A DNA stretch of 5,262 bases from Bacteroidota bacterium (GTDB taxonomy: Bacteria; Bacteroidota; Bacteroidia; Chitinophagales; LD1), in NCBI GenBank assembly GCA_023428205.1, contig JAEYZB010000068.1, positions 1 to 5,262 on the forward strand, given 5' to 3'. This document shows positions 1 to 4,311 of this stretch, piece after piece (positions within the stretch are counted from its first letter, which is position 1; the number at the start of each line of letters is the position of its first letter). The translations under genes and the position numbers were made by a program. The notes below the pieces were generated by a model. That model was not told where the DNA came from. It saw nothing but the letters and a program-made list of their open reading frames with translations, and did no database searches.

Positions 1-667
1 CGTCCGTATCATCGCCCACAATTCCTTCTCCCAGCCAAAGCACTTGTTCTTGCCCGTAATATTCGAGTAAGTATTTTTCAATTTCCGCTTGCGATAAATG
101 CGGGTTTCGGTTTTGATTCAAAAGGCAAGCTGTAGTGGTAAGAATCGTTCCTGCGCCATTAAATTCCACGCTTCCACCTTCCATCACAATATTCGGATGA
201 AACACTTTTAATCCAAATTCATTTCCGATTAAAGTCGGAATTATATCATCCAAATCATACGGTGGATATTTATCTCCCCACGCGTTGTAACCCCAATCGA
301 CAATCGCTTTTTCGTTTGTTGCTTTATTTATCAGAAATGCAGGTCCGTGGTCGCGGCACCAAGCGTCATTGGTCGGGTGGAAATAAAAAAACACAGATGA
401 TAGCGGACAACCCACTAACATCAATTGCTCAATGGCAAAGGCTTTCATTGCTTCATCGGCAACATTGATGCAAACTTGCTGGTTTTTTGCCACCACTTTG
501 ATGAACTCGCAATAAGGCGCGTAAACCGTTTCAATTTTACCCGGCCAACTGGCTTCTTTGTGGATCCACGAAAGCCACATAGCACGCTGTGGTGCAAACT
601 CGGCAGGGAAAGAAAATCCTAACGCACGAGGCGTTTCCATTTCTGTAAATATTTTTTTTGTATTCAT
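1..667 (-). CDS. aguA: Agmatine deiminase (agmatine iminohydrolase), 3' end beyond the window
   Basis: Reading the minus strand from the ATG at 667-665 gives 222 codons with no stop before the left edge. The family (PAD_porph type, guanidino-group modifying superfamily) hydrolyses agmatine to N-carbamoylputrescine and ammonia in the cytoplasm, the arginine-decarboxylase route to putrescine. Visible signatures are the N-terminal MWLSWIHKEASWPG segment (about residues 30-43), NDAWCRDHGP (100-109), WGYNAWGDKYPPYDLDD (125-141), MEGGSVEFNG (162-171) with the family's active-site Glu at E163, and LTTTACLLNQNRNP (176-189). The partial protein ends in GDDTD (218-222), just where the catalytic GH-D motif should follow; the catalytic Cys region is outside the window. 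Usual family length is about 340-370, so roughly 60% is present. No Shine-Dalgarno is visible before the start. A weak promoter-like TAATTACG lies at 683-676, and read-through from the tRNA is the alternative. Identification is from recognised motifs; substrate is inferred from the family. Confidence 0.93.
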   Translation of the reverse strand, partial: MNTKKIFTEMETPRALGFSFPAEFAPQRAMWLSWIHKEASWPGKIETVYAPYCEFIKVVAKNQQVCINVADEAMKAFAIEQLMLVGCPLSSVFFYFHPTNDAWCRDHGPAFLINKATNEKAIVDWGYNAWGDKYPPYDLDDIIPTLIGNEFGLKVFHPNIVMEGGSVEFNGAGTILTTTACLLNQNRNPHLSQAEIEKYLLEYYGQEQVLWLGEGIVGDDTD

Positions 668-684
668 TTTCGAGCCGTAATTAT

Positions 685-715
685 AAAAATAAAAAAGGGC
701 GTATCAAATACGCCC
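685..715 (-). terminator. Rho-independent terminator after tRNA-Leu
   Basis: Positions 697-704 (GGGCGTAT) and 708-715 (ATACGCCC) form a perfect 8-bp stem with a 3-nt loop. Read on the minus strand it is followed by TTTTTTATTTTTA (696-684). It begins 6 nt past the tRNA 3' end and points the same way, so it most likely ends the tRNA transcript. It lies only 18-48 bp before the agmatine deiminase start codon, so it also separates that gene from upstream transcription. Confidence 0.85.
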
Positions 716-721
716 CTGCTG

Positions 722-802
722 TACCCGGGAAGGGACTTGAACCCCCACACCTTTCGGCTCTCGCACCTGAAGCGAGCGCGTCTGCCATTTCGCCACCCGG
801 GC
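722..802 (-). tRNA. tRNA-Leu (anticodon CAG)
   Basis: The minus strand from 802 to 722 folds as an 81-nt class II tRNA. The acceptor stem is GCCCGGG pairing with CCCGGGT (one G-U pair), followed by discriminator A73. The D-arm has GGCGAAATGGCAGACGC. The anticodon stem CTCGC/GCGAG carries the loop TTCAGGT, with anticodon CAG at 769-767, decoding CUG. A long variable arm (GCC-GAAA-GGT) is typical of leucine tRNAs. The T-arm has loop TTCAAGT on a GGGGG/CCCTT stem with two G-U pairs. The 3' CCA is not encoded: after A73 the sequence continues CAGC. A hairpin terminator follows directly. No second tRNA is seen beside it. Confidence 0.95.
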
Positions 803-827
803 ATGACTTTGCGCACAAACCTTTTCA

Positions 828-859
828 TCAACAACAGTTGAATTCCGCCTGAACGGAAT
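828..859 (-). repeat. Two adjacent small hairpins in the tRNA 5' leader
   Basis: Two perfect inverted repeats are nearly contiguous: TCAAC/GTTGA (828-832 and 837-841, 4-nt loop) and ATTCCG/CGGAAT (842-847 and 854-859, 6-nt loop). They share the boundary at 841/842. They sit between the candidate tRNA promoter and the tRNA, so they would lie in the part removed by RNase P. Neither is followed by a T-tract on the minus strand, so they are not good terminators for the hydrolase gene. The rest of the 803-920 spacer shows nothing else recognisable. Confidence 0.3.
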
Positions 860-874
860 AGGTCTCAGATGCCG

Positions 875-905
875 CGAATATAACGCAGATAATGAAATTG
901 AGAAA
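875..905 (-). promoter_or_regulatory. Candidate promoter for tRNA-Leu
   Basis: On the minus strand TATATTCG (882-875) matches the Bacteroidota -7 consensus TAnnTTTG with one mismatch. TTTC (905-902) lies 19 nt upstream, the expected spacing for a -33 TTTG-like element, also with one mismatch. Transcription would start near 868-871 and leave a leader of about 65-70 nt before the tRNA. The promoter begins just after the hydrolase stop codon, so the tRNA can be transcribed on its own. Confidence 0.4.
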
Positions 906-920
906 TGAAAGTTAGAGGAG

Positions 921-2099
921 TTATTCTTCTGCTTCCGCAAGCATTTCGCCAGACGAAGCGCTTATCAGTTTGAAAATCGGTTGCACATTGTACACCGATT
1001 TATTGAAGCGGTTGGATAAAATGATAACCGTAAGAGAGTCTTGAATATTGCGATAAAAAACCGTGTTATTGCCGTGCCACCAACCGTTGTGATACACCGT
1101 GTAGGTGTTGTCCGGTTGTTTTATCAAGCGCCAGCCGTAGCCGTAATTGCGAACTCCGGGACGCTCAAAACTCTGTGGAGAATAGGCTTCTTTCTGCATT
1201 ACAGAGCCAATCAAAGTGTTTTGGTAAAATGACAAGTTCCAACGATACATGTCAGCTGCACTGGAATATATTCCTTTGTCGCCATAAATGCCATCATACG
1301 GATCATCTTTTTGTTTCACGCAGTTTGCGCCATAACTCAGTGCATATTTTGCCGGTGTTTTTCCGCGTGCGTCAAAAACCCACGTATTTTTCATGCCAAG
1401 CGGCACAAAAAAAGTTTCTTTCATATATTGCGGAAAAGGCTCGCCCGTTACGCGCTCTACAATACTTGCCAGCAACGCATAATTTGTATTAGAATATTCA
1501 AAACGAGTGTTGGGTTTGTAAGTTCCTTCCAAACGCGGATGTTTTTGCATGATGGCTATAAGGTCGTCATTGCTCATATAGCCTTTGCGGGCATCCCACA
1601 AAGCATTGCAGAAATACAAGTAGTTTGGCAATCCGCTACGATGCGAAAGCAGGTCTTTTACGCGTACATTGCGATAGGGAAAATTCGGGAAGAAAGAACC
1701 AAGTGTGTCCTCCAAACTGATTAATCCTTTTTCTACTAAGTGTAAAACGGCTGTTGCTGTGAATGTTTTAGAAACCGATGCTAATTGAAAAGAAGAGAGT
1801 GTGGAAAGCGTATCTTTGGTCGTGAAGTTTTCATACCCGAAAGCGCCTTGGTAATATACTTTATCGCCTTTTGCTACCAATACCGTGCCATTAAATTGTC
1901 CGTATTTGTGGCGGCTTTGGAAAAATGAATCCAGTCGGTCATAAATCGGGGAATGCACCACCGGCAACGCTTCCGCGCGATTGGCGTTGGTGTTCCATTC
2001 AAAAAGTTGTGAGGCGCGAGCCTGCGAACTGTGTTGGCACTGGAAGGCAATACTCATCACCAATAATAACATCGAAAAATTCTTCGCTAATGCTTTCAT
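921..2099 (-). CDS. Serine hydrolase, class C beta-lactamase / PBP-like family, exported
   Basis: A 392-residue protein of the Beta-lactamase (PF00144) family, which includes class C beta-lactamases, DD-peptidases and esterases acting through an acyl-serine intermediate. The three active-site elements are present: SxxK as SVSK (S108, K111), YxN as YSN (Y202, N204), and HxG as HNG (H337, G339) in the HNGWWHG stretch. The family signature LLSHRSGLPN is at residues 150-159. The N-terminus MKALAKNFSMLLLVMSIAFQ looks like a signal peptide with cleavage around residues 21-30. C21 does not sit in a convincing lipobox, so lipoprotein anchoring is uncertain. The start ATG is chosen because it directly precedes the signal peptide and lies 8 bp from a promoter box. 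Whether it hydrolyses beta-lactams, cell-wall peptides or esters cannot be told. No resistance genes or LysR-type AmpR regulator lie nearby, so an envelope or peptide-ester role is at least as likely as antibiotic resistance. Confidence 0.92.
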   Translation of the reverse strand: MKALAKNFSMLLLVMSIAFQCQHSSQARASQLFEWNTNANRAEALPVVHSPIYDRLDSFFQSRHKYGQFNGTVLVAKGDKVYYQGAFGYENFTTKDTLSTLSSFQLASVSKTFTATAVLHLVEKGLISLEDTLGSFFPNFPYRNVRVKDLLSHRSGLPNYLYFCNALWDARKGYMSNDDLIAIMQKHPRLEGTYKPNTRFEYSNTNYALLASIVERVTGEPFPQYMKETFFVPLGMKNTWVFDARGKTPAKYALSYGANCVKQKDDPYDGIYGDKGIYSSAADMYRWNLSFYQNTLIGSVMQKEAYSPQSFERPGVRNYGYGWRLIKQPDNTYTVYHNGWWHGNNTVFYRNIQDSLTVIILSNRFNKSVYNVQPIFKLISASSGEMLAEAEE

Positions 2100-2106
2100 T
2101 GCGGCA

Positions 2107-2114
2107 CGAATATA
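2107..2114 (-). promoter_or_regulatory. Candidate -7 box for the serine hydrolase gene
   Basis: TATATTCG on the minus strand, one mismatch from TAnnTTTG, ends 7 nt before the ATG at 2099. No clear -33 TTTG is seen at the expected 19-21 nt distance. If used, the mRNA would have only a few leader bases. The same octamer precedes the tRNA. Confidence 0.4.
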
Positions 2115-2210
2115 GAAAAAATGAGATATTCTGATAGCCGTTAGCCACTTTCCTGAAAAAAATGCCGATAAAAATAGACAATGATGTAGCTGTAAGAAAC
2201 TCGAAATAAT

Positions 2211-2265
2211 CCAATAAGTGGTTGAAAAAAACGAGCAGGATTTTATTTGCGACTTACCACTTTGG
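2211..2265. repeat. Bulged inverted repeat in the hydrolase/glyQS spacer
   Basis: CCAATAAGTGGT (2211-2222) can pair with ACCACTTTGG (2256-2265): ten base pairs with a 2-nt bulge (TA) and a 33-nt loop. The right arm also forms a competing local hairpin, TACCA-CTT-TGGTA (2255-2267). It lies upstream of the predicted glyQS promoter, so it would be DNA-level structure or part of the neighbouring REP-like element, not glyQS mRNA leader. Confidence 0.35.
2220..2241 (+). repeat. Left copy of a 22-bp inverted repeat bracketing glyQS
   Basis: This 22-bp stretch matches the reverse complement of 3863-3884 at 19 of 22 positions. The core GAAAAAAACGAGCA (2224-2237) is identical over 14 bases. Mismatches fall at repeat positions 4, 19 and 22. 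It lies 80 bp before the glyQS start codon, outside the predicted promoter. Half of the identical core is a homopolymer A run, which weakens the statistical case. Confidence 0.5.
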
Positions 2266-2303
2266 TAGCTGAGCGATGTCGAAGTTATGACTTACGACTA
2301 AGT
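2251..2303 (+). repeat. REP-like intergenic element
   Basis: The core CTGAGCGATGTCGAAG (2269-2284) resembles the CTGAGCGnnGTCGAAG motif that recurs in intergenic regions of many Bacteroidota genomes; this is recollection of the motif, not a search. It is flanked by the direct repeat GACTTAC (2251-2257 and 2289-2295) and by two small hairpins, TACCA/TGGTA (2255-2259, 2263-2267) and ACTTA/TAAGT (2290-2294, 2299-2303). ACTTA at 2252-2256 can also pair with the distal TAAGT. The element ends just upstream of the glyQS -7 box. Confidence 0.4.
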
Positions 2304-2306
2304 TTT

Positions 2307-2314
2307 TATCTTCG
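2307..2314 (+). promoter_or_regulatory. Candidate -7 box for glyQS
   Basis: TATCTTCG is one mismatch from TAnnTTTG and is followed by CCCCGCT and then the ATG at 2322, so transcription would begin at or a few bases before the start codon. No convincing -33 element is seen at the right spacing. Its position supports the 2322 start over any upstream start, since upstream codons would not be transcribed. Confidence 0.45.
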
Positions 2315-2321
2315 CCCCGCT

Positions 2322-3863
2322 ATGAGTAAAGAAAATACGCAAGTGGATTTGCAAGACATTATTTCGCATTGTAAAGAATATGGTTTCATTTTTCCGTCTT
2401 CTGAAATTTATGACGGATTAGGCGCGGTTTATGATTACGGAGCGTACGGAGTGGAGCTGAAACGAAACATTCAGGACTACTGGTGGAAATCGATGGTGCA
2501 ATTGAATGAAAATATTGTAGGTATTGATGCCGCAATTTTTATGCACCCGAAAACGTGGAAAGCGAGTGGACACGTAGATGCCTTCAACGATCCGTTGATT
2601 GATAATAAAGATTCCAAAAAACGCTATCGTGCGGATGTGTTGATAGAGGAAGCGATGCAAAAAATCGAAGCGAAAATTGATAAAGAAGTAGAGAAAGCGG
2701 AAAAGAAATTTGGTGAAACGTTTGACAAAGCTATGTTTCTGCAAACGAATCCGAATGTGGTGCGCAACAAACAAAAAGTAGATGAAATCGAAGCGCGTTT
2801 CAAAAAAGCGTTGGAGGCGAGCGACCTAGCGGAAATCAAACAAATCATTGTGGATTTGGAAATTGTTTGTCCGATTAGCGGAACGCGAAATTGGACGGAT
2901 GTTCGCCAATTCAATTTGATGTTTTCTACGCAAGTGGGTTCAGTAGCAGACGAAGCAGATACAATTTATCTGCGACCGGAAACGGCACAGGGTATTTTCG
3001 TGAATTTTCTGAATGTTCAGAAAACTTCCCGCCAGCAAATTCCGTTTGGTATTGCGCAAGTTGGAAAAGCGTTTCGCAATGAAATTGTAGCGCGCCAATT
3101 CATTTTCCGCACCCGCGAATTTGAGCAGATGGAAATGCAATTTTTTGTGCGCCCCGGCACCGAAATGGAATGGTACAACCAATGGAAAGAAGCACGTATG
3201 AAATGGCATAAATCGCTCGGTTTTGCTGACGACAAACTGAAATTTAAAGACCACTTGAAAACGGCTCACTACGCGAATGCTGCGGTGGATATTGAATATA
3301 ATTTTCCTTTTGGTTTCAAAGAAATGGAAGGCATTCACTCGCGTACGGATTATGATTTGACACAACATCAAAATCTGTCCGGCAAAAAACTACAATACTT
3401 CGATCCGGAGTTGAATCAAAGTTATGTGCCGTATGTTGTGGAGACTTCAGTGGGGTTGAACAGAACGTTTTTGGCGGTCATGTGCAACTCTTTTGAAAAT
3501 GAAAAACTGGAAGACGGCTCAGAGCGTGTCGTGTTGCGACTTCCTGCATTTTTAGCCCCGATAAAAGTGGCTGTTTTGCCGTTGATGAAAAAAGACGGCT
3601 TGGCGGAAAAAGCACAAGAAATTTATGATGATTTGAAGTTTGAAACGAACTGCTTCATTGAAGAAAAAGATGCGATTGGCAAACGTTACAGACGACAAGA
3701 TGCTATCGGTACGCCATATTGTATTACGATTGACCACCAAACGTTGGAAGATAATACGGTAACGTTACGTGACCGCGATACGATGAAACAAGAGCGCGTT
3801 TCTATTGCGCAATTGAAAGCTGTGATTGCAGAGAAAACGGATTGGAGAAAGGGGCTAAGGTAG
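2322..3863 (+). CDS. glyQS: Glycyl-tRNA synthetase (single-chain alpha2 type)
   Basis: A 513-residue class II aminoacyl-tRNA synthetase that charges tRNA-Gly with glycine in the cytoplasm. It is the archaeal/eukaryote-like dimeric type (also called glyS), not the bacterial alpha2beta2 form. In order: motif 1 region GLGAVYDYGAYGVELKRNI (32-50); a highly charged, probably coiled-coil insertion (about 104-182); VCPISGTRNWT (182-192); the glycine-pocket motif RPETAQG (218-224); motif 2, FRNE (251-254) and RTREFEQMEMQFF (263-275); GIHSRTDYDLTQH (337-349); motif 3, VETSVGLNRTFLAV (373-386); then the anticodon-binding domain from about 412, with IGKRYRRQDAIGTPYC (452-467) and TVTLRDRDTMKQ (479-490). 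Length fits the family (about 460-515). A TTG at 2247 would add 25 residues in frame, but those lack family resemblance and precede the predicted promoter. No Shine-Dalgarno is visible. The gene is monocistronic by layout and converges on the merR-like gene. Confidence 0.97.
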   Translation: MSKENTQVDLQDIISHCKEYGFIFPSSEIYDGLGAVYDYGAYGVELKRNIQDYWWKSMVQLNENIVGIDAAIFMHPKTWKASGHVDAFNDPLIDNKDSKKRYRADVLIEEAMQKIEAKIDKEVEKAEKKFGETFDKAMFLQTNPNVVRNKQKVDEIEARFKKALEASDLAEIKQIIVDLEIVCPISGTRNWTDVRQFNLMFSTQVGSVADEADTIYLRPETAQGIFVNFLNVQKTSRQQIPFGIAQVGKAFRNEIVARQFIFRTREFEQMEMQFFVRPGTEMEWYNQWKEARMKWHKSLGFADDKLKFKDHLKTAHYANAAVDIEYNFPFGFKEMEGIHSRTDYDLTQHQNLSGKKLQYFDPELNQSYVPYVVETSVGLNRTFLAVMCNSFENEKLEDGSERVVLRLPAFLAPIKVAVLPLMKKDGLAEKAQEIYDDLKFETNCFIEEKDAIGKRYRRQDAIGTPYCITIDHQTLEDNTVTLRDRDTMKQERVSIAQLKAVIAEKTDWRKGLR

Positions 3864-3884
3864 TCTTGCTCGTTTTTTTCGACC
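3863..3884 (-). repeat. Right copy of the 22-bp inverted repeat bracketing glyQS
   Basis: This is the reverse-orientation partner of 2220-2241 (19 of 22 matching). It starts on the last base of the glyQS stop codon and fills most of the gap to the merR-like gene. On the plus strand it reads TTGCTCG followed by seven T. It could contribute to termination of glyQS, but there is no GC-rich stem before the T-run. Confidence 0.5.
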
Positions 3885-3888
3885 ATTT
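3864..3888. other. 25-bp convergent gap without a classical terminator
   Basis: glyQS (plus) and the merR-like gene (minus) end 25 bp apart. The gap holds a T7 run (3873-3879), but no strong stem precedes it in either direction. A weak hairpin spans 3880-3897 and overlaps the merR-like stop codon: CGACTA pairs with TGGTCG on the minus strand, including one G-U pair. It is followed by A7 rather than a T-run on that strand. Termination here may be Rho-dependent or driven by converging polymerases. Confidence 0.35.
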
Positions 3889-4221
3889 TTATAGTCGCTT
3901 TTGCAACTCCTCCAAAAAACTCTTCAGGTTTTTTAGCGTATTTATCGCTTGGTATTTGTCTGTAGATTGCGAATAAGCGCGAAGTTGTGCACGTGCGCCT
4001 TCAATGGTAAATCCTTTTTCTTTCAGCAACATTTGAATGGTTCGTAAAAGCGCGAGATTTTCTTTCGTGTACAATCGCGCTCCGCTTCGGTCTTTTCGGA
4101 TTTGTAAATCAGGGAATTCCGATTCCCAAAAGCGTAGTTGAGAGGCATTCACGTCCAAAAGCGCAGCCGCTTCGCTGATGCTGAAATAGTGTTTATCAGG
4201 ATGGATTTCTTTTTCGGACAT
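3889..4221 (-). CDS. Short MerR-family DNA-binding regulator
   Basis: A 110-residue protein made almost entirely of a MerR-type winged helix-turn-helix. HYFSISEAAALLDVNASQLRFWESEF (11-36) forms the helix-turn-helix; RKDRSGARLYTKENLALLRTI (42-62) supplies the wing and following helix; LLKEKGFTIEGARAQLR (65-81) matches the family's third helical part. Only about 25 residues follow, ending in a probable short helix (NTLKNLKSFLEELQKRL, 94-110). There is no room for a ligand-binding domain and no metal-binding cysteine cluster. The signal sensed is therefore unknown, and dimerisation would rely on the short tail. The ATG at 4221 is preferred; an in-frame upstream extension to 4392 would overlap the divergent gene and does not resemble the family. 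The closely divergent membrane-protein gene is a candidate target, as is its own promoter; this is inference. Confidence 0.88.
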   Translation of the reverse strand: MSEKEIHPDKHYFSISEAAALLDVNASQLRFWESEFPDLQIRKDRSGARLYTKENLALLRTIQMLLKEKGFTIEGARAQLRAYSQSTDKYQAINTLKNLKSFLEELQKRL

Positions 4222-4226
4222 TGGCG

Positions 4227-4234
4227 CAAAGTAA
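4227..4234 (-). promoter_or_regulatory. Candidate -7 box for the merR-like gene
   Basis: TTACTTTG on the minus strand differs from TAnnTTTG at one position and ends 5 nt (CGCCA) before the ATG at 4221. Transcription would start essentially at the start codon. The -33 region is only T-rich (TTTTC near 4260-4256). Confidence 0.35.
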
Positions 4235-4261
4235 GGAAAATCTTGGTTTTCTATGGAAAAT
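4235..4261. promoter_or_regulatory. Possible operator with GGAAAAT repeats in the divergent spacer
   Basis: The heptamer GGAAAAT occurs at 4235-4241 and 4255-4261, exactly 20 bp apart, about two helical turns. Between them TTTTC (4247-4251) is an inverted partner to both, giving the dyads GAAAA-N6-TTTTC (4236-4251) and TTTTC-N4-GAAAA (4247-4260). The cluster lies immediately upstream of the merR-like -7 box and covers where its -33 element should be. This is a plausible autoregulatory operator, but A/T-rich arms of this kind can arise by chance. Confidence 0.3.
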
Positions 4262-4292
4262 AACGGTAAATATCTGCTGTAGAAATTATCAA

Positions 4293-4300
4293 TATATTTG
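4293..4300 (+). promoter_or_regulatory. Candidate -7 box for the membrane-protein gene
   Basis: TATATTTG is a perfect match to the Bacteroidota -7 consensus TAnnTTTG and is followed by 11 nt and the ATG at 4312. The predicted leader would be about 5-7 nt. No clean TTTG lies at the expected -33 spacing. A 4-bp dyad TTTG-CTTTT-CAAA (4297-4309) overlaps the box. Confidence 0.5.
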
Positions 4301-4311
4301 CTTTTCAAAGT

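Noticed and set aside
704..940. 78-codon open frame on the minus strand
   Set aside because: It runs through the tRNA-Leu gene and the end of the hydrolase gene in another frame; the peptide has no recognisable features.
1311..1724. 137-codon open frame on the plus strand
   Set aside because: It is antisense to the serine hydrolase gene, whose active-site motifs prove the minus-strand frame is the coding one.
921..2099. Reading the serine hydrolase as an antibiotic-resistance beta-lactamase
   Set aside because: SxxK, YxN and HxG are shared by DD-peptidases and esterases, and there is no resistance context or AmpR-like regulator.
1999..2214. 71-codon minus-strand frame spanning the hydrolase start and spacer
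   Set aside because: It overlaps the hydrolase signal-peptide region in another frame, has no family resemblance and no promoter-box placement.
2247..2321. 25-codon N-terminal extension of glyQS from a TTG
   Set aside because: The extension does not resemble the family, overlaps the REP-like element, and lies upstream of the predicted -7 box. The ATG at 2322 gives the usual N-terminus.
2940..3371. 143-codon open frame on the minus strand
   Set aside because: It is antisense to the most conserved part of glyQS, an effect of codon composition.
3873..3879. T7 run after glyQS as an intrinsic terminator
   Set aside because: No GC-rich stem precedes the run on the plus strand; it is better described as part of the inverted-repeat copy.
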